From NCBI RefSeq assembly GCF_933775445.1, contig NC_065877.1:11222001-11286000 (forward strand): 64,000 nt of DNA, in the 5' to 3' direction. Within the stretch, counting starts at the first letter, position 1; each line of letters opens with the position of its first letter. The position numbers and the translations under genes were made by a program. The notes beneath the pieces are model-generated. The model saw nothing but the letters and a program-made list of their open reading frames with translations. It had not been told where the DNA came from and did no database searches. The DNA comes from Argentina anserina. Taxonomy: Eukaryota > Streptophyta > Magnoliopsida > Rosales > Rosaceae. Shown here in pieces: positions 35,176-47,767 of this stretch.

Positions 35176-38100
35176 ATCCAGCATGGAAGTATGCATATCC
35201 TATTGAAGGAAATCGAAATGGCACAATATGTGTATTTTGTTCTAGCACTTTTCAAAGTGGTGGAATTACAAGATTGAAAGGTCATTTAGCAGGATACGAT
35301 CCACACAAAAGTGTAAAAAAATGTGACAAAGTACCACCAGAAGTGAAGCATGAGGTGACAATATGGATAAAGAAAAAACAATTAGCCAAGCAAGAAAAAA
35401 CAGTTGTTGAAGAAGATATCAGAGAAGAACTCTGGAATGATTATCTTGGGAGTCAAGAAATTCCATACAATGATGATGATGATGACGGACATCAATATCC
35501 AGAAGACGTGCATCCCTCTGAACGAGAAGGTTATAGAGAGGCAATTAGACGATCAACTGTAGATCGTCATAACTCTCAATTTATGAGGAGTGCAAGTTCT
35601 CGATTCCCACCAAAATCAGAATCAAAGGGTGGTAGTAGTAGTCATCGTTGGCAACAAGGTGATCGATCAAAATCCTATCAATATCAGTTTCCAGATCCTC
35701 CAAATCGAATGCCACCCAAGGATACTGGGCCAAAACAAAGCATGGTTAAATCATTTATGACTGGTATGAGAGATAGAGTGAAAAAGTCAACAGCCAGTTT
35801 TTTCATATTTGCTGGTGTTGCAGCAAAGAAAATTGAAGATCCACATTTTAAGATGATGATGTCAGATCGAGCCGAATGTGGTAAATATTCTATAAATTTA
35901 TAGATCAATTAAATATGTCTTGTAATAGGTTGATTCAACTTTTTTATAATTGAAACATTTTGTTGTACATAGGTCCTGGCGTAAAGCTTCCAACTGCGTA
36001 TGAAATTTTGGATCCTTGTTTGAATGAAGCATATGAAGATATGAAAAGGTATGTTGATGGTCATAGAAAAACATGGGAAACATTTGGTTGCACTCTTATG
36101 TGTGATGGATGGACTGGGCCAACCAAACTTTCTATTATAAATTTCATGGTGTATTCCAAAGGTGCAACTGTGTTTTTGAAATCTGTAGATGCTTCACATA
36201 TGAAAAAATCTGCCTCATATATATATAGTTTGCTGGATAACATTATCCAAGAGATTGGACCATAAAATGTTGTTCAGATTGTCAATGACAATGCATCAAC
36301 ATTTAAAAAGGCTGGCAGAGAATTGGAAAAAAGGTACCCGTTGTATTGGATTTCATGCGCTGCTTACTGCATTGATCTGATATTCGAGGATATCGGGAAG
36401 AAACAATCAGTTGCTAATGTCATTAAAATTGCTCAAAGTGTAACTAATTACATATACAATCATGGTTGGGTGTTAGCAGAGATGTGGAGCATTATTCATG
36501 GAGATTTGGTTCGTCCAGGCAAAACTCGATTTGCGACAAATCACATTTCCATCGATAGCATCTTAAAATATAAAAGCAAGCTTCAGAACATTGTTTACAA
36601 GCAGCAAATGGATCGAGCATTCAGCAAGCAGAACCAAAGAAGGCAACAGGGTAGAAAGAAGAATTTTAGACGGGAGTTTTTGGGATGGTATGGAAACGGT
36701 ACATAAAATATATAAGCCTTTGTATGAGATACTTCGAATTGTTGACACAGAAATCCAACCGACCATGTCGATATTATATGACATGTTTCAAAGAGTTAAG
36801 CAAGAAATATCGCAGATGTCAGAAAAGCAGTGGGTGCTTGACATCATTAAAAATCAATGGGACAAAACATTAAGCCAACCATTGCATGCAACAGGTATTA
36901 GTTTAAAAATTATATACTCTATCTCTAAGTACATTTATATCTTTAAGCTTATATGGTATGTAACTTCTTGGTTTCTTATTTGTAGCGCATTTCTTGAATC
37001 CAAATTTTCATTATACACCCGGGGTCGGTCATGGGAGAATTTTTTCTAAAGAAATTAGTAAAGTGTTCGAACAATATACAAGAATCGGAACCGGTGTTGG
37101 TGGTGTGGATACTTTTCTAGATGAGGTAATTTTAAATTTATTACAAAGATTAAAATATTGGACAATTAGTATAATCGATTTTCAAATGGTTAATGCATAT
37201 CGTATGCTTTCAGGATGCAAAAGGATCATTTGGCCAAACATTAGCAAAAAAACAAGTGGGACCAGAAGTTCAGGTTTGTAGTTTATATGAATTTTCATCA
37301 TTTATGAAAGTTGATGTAGTTCGTGGTAACCAACTATAGTTCATTTACAGCTGATTGGTGGGCACAATGGGGGTATATTGCACCAAACATATCAAGAATT
37401 GCCATGCGTATTTTAGCACAAACGGCTTCATCTTCTGCTTGTGAAAGAAATTGGAGTATTTTTGCTCTTATTCATACAAAACAAAGGAACCGTCTTGCAT
37501 ATCAGAAGTTGGAAAAACTCGTATACTGCTACTACAATATGAAGTTACGACTACATGATAAACGAGTAAAGGATAAGGTGATCAATGAAAACAACTATAT
37601 TGATCTACTTCATGTTGTTAGTGAACCACTTCAGAATGGCATTGATCCTCTTCATGATTGGATTATGCATGCACACCTCGATGATGAAAATGGCAACCCT
37701 CCTCTACATGTCGTAGAAAAGGCAACTGATTTTGGAATTGATGTAAACAAGGTATTATCTGATGAAGTTGGAGACCCGGGAGATGATTCTGATAATCCTA
37801 GTGTGTGGGGCGGTGTAGCAACTCCAGATAGTTCAGAGAGTGATGATGATGATGCTGGTGGTGGTAATGGTGATGGTAGTGGTGGAAGTCAACAAGGTGG
37901 TGGAGATACAAGGTTTAAATATGGACAATCTTATGTAGGTGGAGAATTTGAGTAGTTTACTTGTGAAAGTAATTTTGATCATGCTACCCAAGATGAGAAT
38001 CATGGATGTAAAGCAGGCGGTCATGGTGCGCAACAACAAAATAGGTGCAGGAGGAGGGCAAAAGGAGTCATTGATGATCAAAGTATTTCATCTGATGTTA

Positions 38101-38425
38101 GTTCAGTTGCCGTAAGTTTTGATTCTATCAGTTTAGGCACAGAGCACAGTGGGATGTCAAACGATCACATGAAGTCAACTATCAATCTGGTCATCTTACT
38201 TACAATTATGGTAAGTTTGGAGACGTTTATGATCAATTATCGAGTTGGGCTCATCCTTACTATCCCCTTCTCGGAGAAACTGTTGGTAGCTCAAAAGAGA
38301 TATATGACTATCATGTTAACCATTACAATTCGTACTATATGGCTCGTATGTCTTGGGCAGAGTATTGTAATTTTATTGACCAACGTGCATCTTTTCAAGC
38401 ACCTAGAGCCTCTTTCTGGTACTAG
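35148..38425 (+). pseudogene. hAT transposase with BED zinc finger, DUF659 and C-terminal dimerisation domain, inactivated
   Basis: The start is ATG 35148 (MASSSGRGND). A BED finger (CVFC ... KGHLAGYDPHKSVKKC) lies at about residues 25-60, followed by an acidic linker. An intron at 35881-35972 leads into DUF659 (CDGWTGPTKLSIINF). The hAT dimerisation region is at 37350-37550 (SSSACERNWSIFALIHTKQRNRL). Lesions seen: in-frame TAA at 36263-36265 inside DUF659, a frame change near 36590, in-frame TAG at 37953-37955 followed by more open frame, and another frame change near 38180 before a Tyr-rich tail ending near 38425. Introns also lie near 36896-36986, 37125-37213 and 37276-37350. The copy cannot make full-length enzyme as written, though intact ends could be mobilised by another source. 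Confidence 0.85.
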
Positions 38426-38604
38426 ATAAATTTAATAATTGTATTTGTTTATATGTAATTCAATAATAAATAAATAAATAATTTCGGAAGAGAAACGATA
38501 TTTTTTTCCAATATCCCCGATATATCTTCGATATATCCGATATCTCCCTTTTTAAGAAAAACGATATATCCTCTGATACCGATATTTTGAACCTTGGTCA
38601 CACC

Positions 38605-38985
38605 CATTGTCACACTACCTATCACACCCACTATTACACAACCTATCACACCCACTATTACACTACATGTCACACTAGCTGTTACATCTGCTGTCACACA
38701 TGTTGTCACACTACCTATCACACTTGTTGTCACCCTACTGTCACATCCGTTGTCACACTACCTACCACACCCGCTGTCACACTCACTATCATACTTGTTG
38801 TCACACTACCATCACACTTGTTATCACACTACCTATCACACATGTACCTACTGTCACACCCGATGTTACACCCGCTATCACACCCGATGTTACACCCGCT
38901 GTCACACTACCTATCACACCCGTTGTCACACAACATATCACATTAACTGTCACACCCCCTATCACATCTGTTTTCACATTGTTTT
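38605..38985. repeat. GTCACAC-rich minisatellite
   Basis: An irregular array built from CTATCACAC, CCGCTGTCACAC and TTGTCACACTAC blocks of about 9-15 bp. It continues the array seen at 33492-33520 on the other side of the hAT insertion. The three overlapping open frames here are low-complexity translations of the repeat, not genes. A (GAA)n tract follows at about 39013-39037. Confidence 0.85.
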
Positions 38986-38989
38986 ATGT

Positions 38990-40620
38990 GACTATGTTGT
39001 GATAAGATAAAAAAGAAGAAGAAGAAGAAGAAGAAGAAAAAAGAAAAAGAAAAAGAATGACTAAAAATAACGAACATTTGTTTATTATTATGTGATCTTG
39101 AATTTCATAAATCAACTTATACGATTCAAATATCGACTATAATGTGTTGTCACTCCCCCAACCACACTGCATATCACATTAACTATCACAATGTCTGTCA
39201 CACTAATTATCACACTACCTGTCATAGTAGAAAGTTAGTGTGATAGCTAGATTGATAGACATTGTGGTAGTGTGACAACAATTTTTTTTAAAGCCTAATA
39301 TTTGTGGTGGGCACCCAGAAAATCGCTCTGGGCACCCATGTTATCCATATCTATATTTTTTTTATGAGCCCTGCACCGCCAGCACAGGCGCTCTGATCAC
39401 AACCACAACCACCATATAGGAAGCTCGTACAAGAAGAGTAGGTCAAGTTCTCGCTTCTGATGTATGGTGACTCAGTTTCAGACAGATTCGATTTGGATTT
39501 CGTTGCCAGGCTCGATTATGAGGGTGTTGGTGGCCTAGGAAACATCGATGGTGCACGGTGGCGATGTCGATATGGTTTTGGAGCTTTGACGGTGGGAGTA
39601 TCAGAGGATGAGCGGGGATGTGGATCTGGGTTTGACAAAAGTCGGGGCTTCATGGATCTTGTGGACAACGACGATGAAGGATTGGAGGGTGGCGGTGCTG
39701 CCGTGCTAGCGTTGGAGAAGAGAATGACTGATGATCTTGCATGCAGTGGTCTAGGTTTTGGCTATTGTAGATCGACGTCATGGCCATTGACGTTAATGAG
39801 GTTGTGGCTATCAGAACAAATTTTGGAGAAGGTATAGTCTCTTCGACAAGAGAGAGACGTGGAAAAGCGTAGTGGCACGAGTTGTAATATTTAAGAAAAA
39901 TAGGGACAACGGTTTAAGGAATTTAATTGGATGAGTTTTTTTTAAATTTTCAAATCTTACTAGACTTTTTTCCAATTTCATGTATCCAATGTGACATATT
40001 TTTTAAGAAACCCATTTTAAAATATATATTGAGATTGCATAACTTCATATTACCCGTGTATTGATTTCAGTTGCTTCAATTAAGGATGAGATTGAAATCA
40101 ATACTAAATGCTTCAATTAAGGACATGTTAATGAAAAAATGAATTTTGTTTAGAATAGTAGCAAGTTTAGTAATTCCAAATAGGATTAGTTTTTTTTTGT
40201 TTAACCCAAATAATTTTTTTTCTTTTTAATTTAACCTAAATAATAAGTAATCCATAGTTTTAAATGTGAGTTTACTTTAAAAGAGGTGTACAATTTTGGG
40301 TGTATACCCCTATAATATATGAAGAACTTAACAAACTTCAGGATGATATGTTACCGTATCTATGTATATGATCATCACTAAAAAAATCGATTAATTATAT
40401 ATGTTCTCTTTGTGCTATAAAAGAAATTAAGAATACATAATAAGCCTAGTAGCTCTCCTTTTCTATTGCTTTTAATCTTTTATGTGTGTGTATTAAGCAA
40501 GAAGTAAGCAGCCACACGAATTGGACTAAAATCTGAACCAAGACACGTACATTTGTCACTTATCATACAAAAAAGGCTTGAACGGTGGACGTGTAAACTA
40601 ACCCCCCACACATTCCTGCA
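38990..40620. other. Intergenic region between the minisatellite and the BIC-like gene
   Basis: A partly palindromic GTGTGATAG/CTATCACAC segment lies at about 39175-39285. The open frame at 39460-39837 is Gly-rich, matches no family I know, and sits in repeat-like DNA, so it is not called as a gene. The rest is AT-rich. Confidence 0.4.
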
Positions 40621-40820
40621 TTCCATTATTAACAACTCCCTTCCCTACCTATAATATCAGTATGCTCCCTTCTTCAAACTAGAGGACAACTCGATCGGGC
40701 ATACCAAAAAGGTTGAGCAAAGAAGAAGAAGAAGAAGCTGAAGGAGCTCACAATAGCAGCAAAGCTTCCCGTTCATTACTGTTGCATGATAGAACAGCCA
40801 ACCCTAGCTAGCCACTGAAA

Positions 40821-41327
40821 ATGGCTCATCACCAGCTTCGAGTTTCTTTTGTACCCCCCGATCAAACTAGTCCTTCTCTTTCATTTCTTCAGGCCAAAGA
40901 AAGCATCATCTCTCAGTGTCGAGATGATAATACTGCCAAGCAAGGAAGCACATCTCCGAAAAGGAACCGAGATCATGAAGATGAGATCAAGTCAGCTCAG
41001 TCAAGAAATGAGGAGATCACAATATTAGGTCTAGCTTCAGCTCAAGTGGTTGCAGCAGCAGAAGAAGCCAGTAAAGGCTGTGATGAGGTGTTCGCAGTAG
41101 CAGAAGATAGTGGACGTGAGAGGTTGAAGAAGCATAGGCTTGAGGTGGCAGGTCGGGTCTGGATTCCGGATGTATGGGGCCAGGAGGAGTTTCTCAAGGA
41201 CTGGGTTGATTGTACTGCTTTTGATGATTCTTTGTTTCCTAATGGCATTTTGTCAGCTCGTAGTGCTTTGGTTGAAGAAGGAAGGAGAGGAACTTCAAGC
41301 AGAATAAGAATAGAAAACAGGTGTTGA
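40821..41327 (+). CDS. BIC1: BIC-like protein (blue-light inhibitor of cryptochromes)
   Basis: Single exon, 168 aa. BIC proteins bind photoexcited cryptochrome, block its dimerisation and damp blue-light signalling in the nucleus. The family core is clear at about residues 95-153: [40 protein letters not shown] and [12 protein letters not shown]. The N-terminal half is variable and polar, as in the family. ATG 40821 is preceded by a CT/AG-rich leader, and a TATAATA motif lies near 40650. The protein is somewhat longer than Arabidopsis BIC1 as I recall it. BIC1 and BIC2 cannot be told apart from this alone. Confidence 0.85.
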   Translation: MAHHQLRVSFVPPDQTSPSLSFLQAKESIISQCRDDNTAKQGSTSPKRNRDHEDEIKSAQSRNEEITILGLASAQVVAAAEEASKGCDEVFAVAEDSGRERLKKHRLEVAGRVWIPDVWGQEEFLKDWVDCTAFDDSLFPNGILSARSALVEEGRRGTSSRIRIENRC

Positions 41328-41329
41328 TG

Positions 41330-42514
41330 AGTAAAATTAATCTTTCTTCATACTGGCTTTGATTGTTATGATACACAAATCACTTTTGATAATCATCAAA
41401 TATATAGTAGCTGAGAACCCTATTTGTGATTGGATTTTGTTAATAATGAGTGATTGTATAATTACAAATAGTGCATGCATTTGTAAACCCCCATCCGTCA
41501 TCCCCAAAATAATTTGTTCCTAACTTTTAAGATCGTTGATTGAATCTTCTATCAGAAGAATAGCTTGTATTGATAGGTTCGCCTCTACCAGCAGCAGTAT
41601 GGTGATCCCAGTAATTGGAGTGGCTAAACATGTTCAAACCTCACAAGAAGTGAATGTGAAAGCAAGAGAATTCTTGTTAGCAAAATCTATAAATTATATG
41701 GTAATCATCAATCACCATCTTCAATTTCTAATCAGGCAAGGTTCGAAAAAGTGTTAGGAGGTATGTTGTTGGACAACATACCTCCTAATGCCTCTAGTGC
41801 CTGAATGGTTAGGCGGCGTCGGCGGATTTAAATTATTAAATATTTATTTATTTTATACATATATTTAAAATATTTATAAAATTAAAAATATATAATGATA
41901 CTCAATATTAATTTTCAAAATAGTCTAAACTCAAAGTCCAAAGTCCATACAAAAATATTAGAACAAAAACTAAATTGTAAAACAAATGCAAAATTAAATC
42001 TCAAATTAGAGAAGATCATTTCATACTCCTTCGGTATTAGACTCAAACTCGACATTTATTTCTCTTTTCTCAACTTCCATGTCATCATTCGAAATAAAAT
42101 CGTCATCATAAAATTATTTTAATTACTTCCGCTGCGTTTTAATTTTTACTTTTTTATAGTCCACTGTCGAACACCACGGATGACCATTGGATTTAGGTTG
42201 AAAGTTGAAACACTATCTTCATTCCCATAAAGATACACTAAAATGAAATACACAATAAATAGACGCTATGATTCACTACATGATAGGTCCTTTATAATCA
42301 TGCTTGATTCCGCTACCAAAGGTGAATAGGTTTGTCCTGCAGTGCAGCATATCGATACCATCTCTCATATTTAAACAGTCCCGTCATTAGCTGCAGAAAG
42401 CTCCCGTTTCCTCGTTCTCCTATACATTGTAGTTTAAGCTTCAATCTTCACCATCTCCGTTCTCATAAAAATTCATTGTATCCACTTCACAAGGATTTCA
42501 CACTAATAACTGAG
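41330..42514. other. Intergenic region with a possible hAT terminus and a perfect hairpin
   Basis: CAAGGTTCGAAAAAGTG at 41737 resembles plant hAT termini. It is followed by a 16-bp perfect hairpin (41754-41788) and a GCGGCGTCGGCGG motif. No matching right end was found, so this may be a truncated element. The open frame at 41536-41757 has no recognised family. Confidence 0.35.
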
Positions 42515-45500
42515 TCATACAGATGATACAGTTGTTTCAGCAGTTGACGTGACAGATGTCAACTCCCATATTTTGATCGTCCCATCATCAGATGCCGAAG
42601 CAAGAAGCCTGTTCTCCTGTTGAATTTAACAGCAATACATGAAATACGTTAGTATAGAAGTTGTTATTACCTAATTGAAAACTAATATACTGTAGAATCT
42701 ACCCAGCAAGCATGACTACCGAATACATTTTCTGTATAGAGACTGCAGTAAAATTTGAATAATCCAAAAAAAAATAACTCAAGTAAAATCTCATTTGGGC
42801 TGCTGCAAACATGCTCCATTGAAAAAAAAATGGACAAACAATAATGGGGTTGCCTGGTGGTGCATGGGTGATAGAAATGGATATTGGTGGTGCTGGTAAT
42901 GAGTCATGCAGGTAACGTGTTTCAATGTTGTGGGAGTTACGTAAATGTTAGGGGTGGCAGCAAGGTAGATAGCAGTTAGAGAATTGCAAAACTTAGTTCC
43001 CAAGGGATTTTGTTTCCCATCAATTAAAAAAAAAAAATAATGGATTCTTGATTATTGTTTAAATTACGAGTCCACGCCCTCCCTGAATTCACTAGGGAAG
43101 ACATGACCTCACAAACTAATAACAAACTGTAGAGAGAAACTTTACCCCAGGACTCCACTGCACCGAATTTATATCCATGTTGTGGGCCTTCTCCTTCTTG
43201 AGAAGAAAATTAAAGGAAGGCCCATCAACCTGTAATGAAAACAACAATCAAGTTAGTCAACTGTAAAAATACTCAATCAGCTTGCCACTAAAAGCTAAGA
43301 ATCAGAAGAAAACACAAATGGTTCTTGGATAGCCATAAGAAACATTAACAAGCTATAGAGCGAGAGTTCTTTTCTGTTTAGCAACATACTGTCAGAACCA
43401 ACCCAAAAAAAATGCCACTTCACTGATGGAACGAATGCTAATACAAAAGTGAGTGTGTGAGACGATCAAAAATTATGGCATACCAAACTATTGCTCTCAT
43501 TATTCTCCATAAAAAACCGTATAGCATTATCAGCAGCTCCACTGGCAATGATGTTATCCCTGTAATTTTTCACCAAAATCCAGATATCAGATCAAAGTGG
43601 TTATGTTTACCTAATATCTTATATTGAAGAAAGATCTTCAGTAAAGTGATTCTGACACTTTACTCATTAGTCATCCCGAAAGTAGAATCTAGCTGCTTCG
43701 ATATTTTAAACTTTACAAAAGCCCTAGAAATATTGGGAGTACTTCTTGTTTAATTGCATACCTTGACCAATGAACTGAAAATATTGTCCTATCATGATAA
43801 CCTGCAACAGTGCAAAGATGGCTCCTGACAAAACCAACAGATGAATCATTATATAGGTGAAATACAATAAAACAGAATCGGATTACATCATAAATTTAGC
43901 AATCCTCAACCAAAAAAACATTTGCTCAGTTGACAACTAATCCAATAGATGCATGCTGCAGAGAACATTGGTATCAACATCCAACAGACAGTGAAAGACC
44001 AAACATTATTCACTTCAACCTCAGCCAATGTCCTAACTATAATTCAGTCAACAAATAACGAACTTTAAATTATGAAGGCATCAACACTATCTAAAAGAAC
44101 ATACTTAATCCTACAACCAATAGTAGAACTGGCAGTAGTAACCTTGAGCAAGAGAATTTCATGGAAATGAGGAAATGGTCCCTGATATTCACAAAGCCTA
44201 GTTCTAGCCTAACAATTAATGAAAATTTCGATGATTCCTACCAAATGCATTGAAGTGATGTCAATTGCACAATTGAAGGGTGCATTTGTCGGGAGTGGGA
44301 ATCAATTATTTTTGTAGACTTGTATGGTTTAATACTGGTTTACTTCACTGTACCAAGCTACTGCAAATTCTAATAAGTCTTATTAGTAGGTAACATGGCG
44401 TAAGTGCACCAGTTCTTATCCAATGACCACTTCAACTTAAACTGATGACCAGGGTTAAATATATTTGAAAAATTGTTTAGTAATTCAAAAGGTGAGAGAC
44501 CAAATCCACATTTTATGGATTCACAAAAACAAAAACAAAAATTCACATAAAATTGTAGCATGCATGTTTAGTAATTCAAAAGATGAGAGACCAAATCCAC
44601 ATTTTATGGATTCACAAAAAGAAAAAGAAAAATTCACATAAAATTGTAGCATGCTCCTCACCAAGGTGCAAAGCCATCAGAAGATAGCATCTTCCCATTG
44701 TCTGTTCCCCATATTTTGAGAGTAAGATCATCACTGCCATATCAGTCCATTGTTAGTTGATTAGGCAAGACCGAAACTTCAAATTCCTGATTGTCACAGA
44801 TTCTTATTAATGGAATTAAGAAGACAGAATACTTATCCTTACCAGCAGGTAACCATTTTGTCTCCAGTAGGATTAAACGATAGAGCCCACACAGTAGAAG
44901 AGTGACCACTAACAAGAACATCAGTTAAACTGAATTAGACCACAACATGATAAAATGCTATACTTTACCGATACAATGGCCAATAAATACATAACATATT
45001 CCCTCCTAGGTCACATAAAGACGCTGACCCCTTTCTAAGTCACATAACTGATCAGCATGATCTTATTTTGGATTAAGGTACTTCAAAAAAAAAGAAAACA
45101 TACACTTGTTTATGAACATTACATAATGCTTCTGAAGAAACGAAGCATAAATTTGAACATAGAAGAGGATAAAGCCTAGTACCTGTTAGATTGAGCTAAT
45201 GTTTGCACACACGCCCAATTATCATCCTCACCATCATCTGCCCATATCTACAAGAAACAACGTAACTCAATCACATAAAATCCTACACCTCCTAGTCTCA
45301 ATTCGCACACATAATCCTCAAAAAGCAACCTTTTCAGCAAAGCCTTTACCTTGACAGTGTTGTCATAGCTACACGAAAACAAAATATCCATATTGGGATG
45401 CCACTGAACCATCTTCACATCCTGCGTATGTCCCTGCAACACCGCAACGCACTCGAACTCATTCCCAGGCAACACCTCCCATATCCACACAGTCTTGTCT

Positions 45501-46059
45501 CTCCCACAAGTCGCAAGCAAAGAACCAGACGCATTCCAAGACACACTCTTCACCTCATTCTCATGACCCTATTCCCCAAAACCCAACATTAAAACCAAAA
45601 CCCAAATCCTAAAACCAACCAATCAACACAAAGCAACAGCCTTTCCGAGTACCTCCAGAGTGGAGACGCACTCGTAGTCATCCCCAACGTCCTGGAAAAT
45701 CGCGGTGGTGCCGTCGAAGCTGGCGGTGGCGAGGAGCTTACCGGAGGGGGACCAAGAGCACGATCTGACGGTCCTGGTGTGCGGATCATCCAGAACTGCC
45801 TAAACCCCCAGAAACTTCAGTTCGATTTTGTAAGAGGAAATAAAGCAAGACAATTGAGATGGAACAAGAGTTTAAGGTGGAAGACCTGGCATTCCCAGGA
45901 GTTGGAGAGTTTGTGTTCCCAGATACGGACGGTTTTGTCGCCGCTGCAAGAGGCGAGTTTATAGGGGTGACCGTCGAGACCGGAGAGTGGGTTCCACGCG
46001 AGGCCCCAGACCCTGTCGGTGTGGCCTTCGAGCTTCTGAATCTCCTTGAGAGTATCCAT
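42515..46059 (-). CDS. CIA1: Cytosolic iron-sulfur assembly protein CIAO1/CIA1 (WD40)
   Basis: A seven-bladed WD40 propeller of the CIA targeting complex, which hands Fe-S clusters to cytosolic and nuclear apoproteins such as DNA polymerases and helicases. Ten exons (minus): 46059-45886, 45799-45653, 45568-45350, 45247-45183, 44908-44843, 44733-44662, 43824-43762, 43559-43484, 43229-43146 and 42616-42515, giving 355 aa, the usual plant length. Phases close at every junction. Family landmarks are [88 protein letters not shown] and the last blade [12 protein letters not shown]. One junction gives TCCDD where I recall TCSDD. The start is ATG 46059; no earlier in-frame ATG is plausible. Confidence 0.95.
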
Positions 46060-47600
46060 GTCGAAGTGTGTTGGTGGGTGGAGAGAATATAAGGAAGGGG
46101 AAGAGGGTGGTGAACACCAATGTTTGGAGGAGGGTCGGCGTGAGTTTTGACTGCCGGTGACGTACCCGCTTTGACAATAACTTCAGGAGGGAGATTTGGT
46201 TGGGGTAGGGCTTTCTTTGATTAGGGAAAATCTATCCTCCGCGCGGCCGTACGGTATAGGCCGATTGGATACCACCATCACCACCACTGCGTGCAGAAAA
46301 TGACAGCCCCTGCCAGTCGTTCAACATCTACTGTATGGTGTACAATGATGTACTCAGACCCTTTGATTAGTAGAGTACATCAATAGAACTCGAGTTCCTA
46401 GAGGTTTAAAAGTATTGTACTCTTACATGTAAATTTGAATAAATAAACTTCGATATTTATGTGTTCGTGAAAATTTTGATTTTTTTTTTTAATTTCATTT
46501 TAATTAAAACTTGAATACAACGAGTTTGTAATTGGAGTCCACGGACTTGGAGATTTGTATGAGATTCCAACAAACACGGAGCACTAGAGAAATCTAGTAA
46601 TCTACCACCACAACAAGAAAAACAAGGGCCAAGATACACAATATATTGATATAACAAGACTACGCCGAGCATTTATGCAGCTTGAATTCGAGCAAGGCGT
46701 TTACCAATCACAATCAGAACATTTTAAACCCAAATCTCGACGCCCACGAAGGGAGAAACAACGCCCACAAAGGGCGAGACATTGGCACCACCAAGTTGAG
46801 TCGCTCAATTATTATTCAACCAAGGCAGTGCACTTTATTGAACCAACAGAATAGAAAAAGTGCCACAACCCCTGCTATTCCTTGATTTAAAGGAACAAGG
46901 ACCCAATCAAGGAGGCGAGATCGAACCTTAAGAAATCATATGCAGAGCCACCAAAACCAAATCAAAATCGTCACTAAGAACCACCAACAACGATGGTGTC
47001 AAAAGACACGACGGTGAAGATCAAGCAACCCGCCTGCAAAATGACTCCATGAACACCGTCCCCACCAACATCAAAGACCAGTGACGACCAACACTGGAAT
47101 GCTAAGAACTAATGATGAACTATGGAGGATCCAAATCAAAATTGTTGGGACGACACCACGACCTACTTCTGAAGTTGTATTCATCATACATTTTTCTAGA
47201 AAGACCATGACTTACGTACTTTTGAAGCAACTATGGTGAGAGTTGGTTTAATAGTAGCGTGAAACCATTAGACCTTCACGTTTGTCTTGCATTTAGCTTT
47301 AAGACTTCGTGTTTGTTCATTTTCTCATGAGAACAGAATTTTGCACAATCCATGAAGTGGGTTTGCGGGTTTGACACAATCCATGAGAACAGAATATTGC
47401 TGCTCACTGCTTCAACTTTTTTCAAAGAAGACTATCCACTGTGTTTTGTTCGGGGTTTTCAGTGGTCATCTAAATATCTCCAAAAAGACCACCTCTTTTT
47501 TTCTTTTTTTGAGAAAGCATCAGACCAATAACGACCTTTTTTTTTCTTAAATGGGTTAAAATTAGTTAAAATCGAAATTCCAAAACTCCCAATTCAACAC
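46060..47600. other. Intergenic region, no gene recognised
   Basis: It holds the CIAO1 promoter and, at about 46670-47170, a GC-richer stretch that looks like degraded transposon sequence. No coding domain is seen. Confidence 0.4.
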
Positions 47601-47616
47601 ATCCATTAATCCATTT

Positions 47617-47647
47617 AGCCCATGACCATATATATATATAAGGCCCA
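47617..47647 (+). promoter_or_regulatory. Site II elements and TATA box of QCR9
   Basis: AGCCCA (47617-47622) and GGCCCA (47642-47647) are reverse forms of the TGGGCY site II motif. That motif is enriched in plant nuclear genes for respiratory-chain proteins. A TATATATATA run lies between them (47631-47640), about 130 bp before the ATG. Confidence 0.55.
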
Positions 47648-47767
47648 AAGCAGCTCAGAAACCCGATTTGTCCAGAGCGCATATAAACACATCGGAGTCT
47701 ATTTGCCAGAGCTCTCTCAGCAAATCGTAGCTTTCAGATCCGAAGCAAAGACTAGGCACGAATCGCG

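Larger units (their letters stand above)
33521..38596 (+). mobile_element. hAT transposon (decayed autonomous copy) inserted in a GTCACACC minisatellite
   Basis: The 5076-bp element has ends CAAGGAACAAAAT (left) and the complement of CAAGGTTCAAAAT (right). It is flanked by GTCACACC at 33513-33520 and 38597-38604, the 8-bp duplication of hAT. Both subterminal regions carry many GATATATC words. It encodes a BED-finger/hAT transposase on the plus strand. The minisatellite continues on both sides, so the insertion broke a pre-existing array. Because the array itself repeats GTCACACC, the duplication is weaker evidence than usual, but the matched termini and coding content support the call. Confidence 0.88.

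Noticed and set aside
38605..38985. Regular short repeats that might be read as a CRISPR array
   Set aside because: No constant spacer length or unique spacers, and the repeat words run head to tail. The genome is a plant.
38587..39010. Three overlapping His/Thr-rich open frames of 100-138 codons
   Set aside because: They are translations of the GTCACAC minisatellite in all three frames. A repeat unit without stops gives this pattern by itself.
39460..39837. 125-codon Gly/Asp-rich open frame
   Set aside because: No recognisable family, no splice or promoter support, and placed in repeat-like DNA next to the minisatellite.
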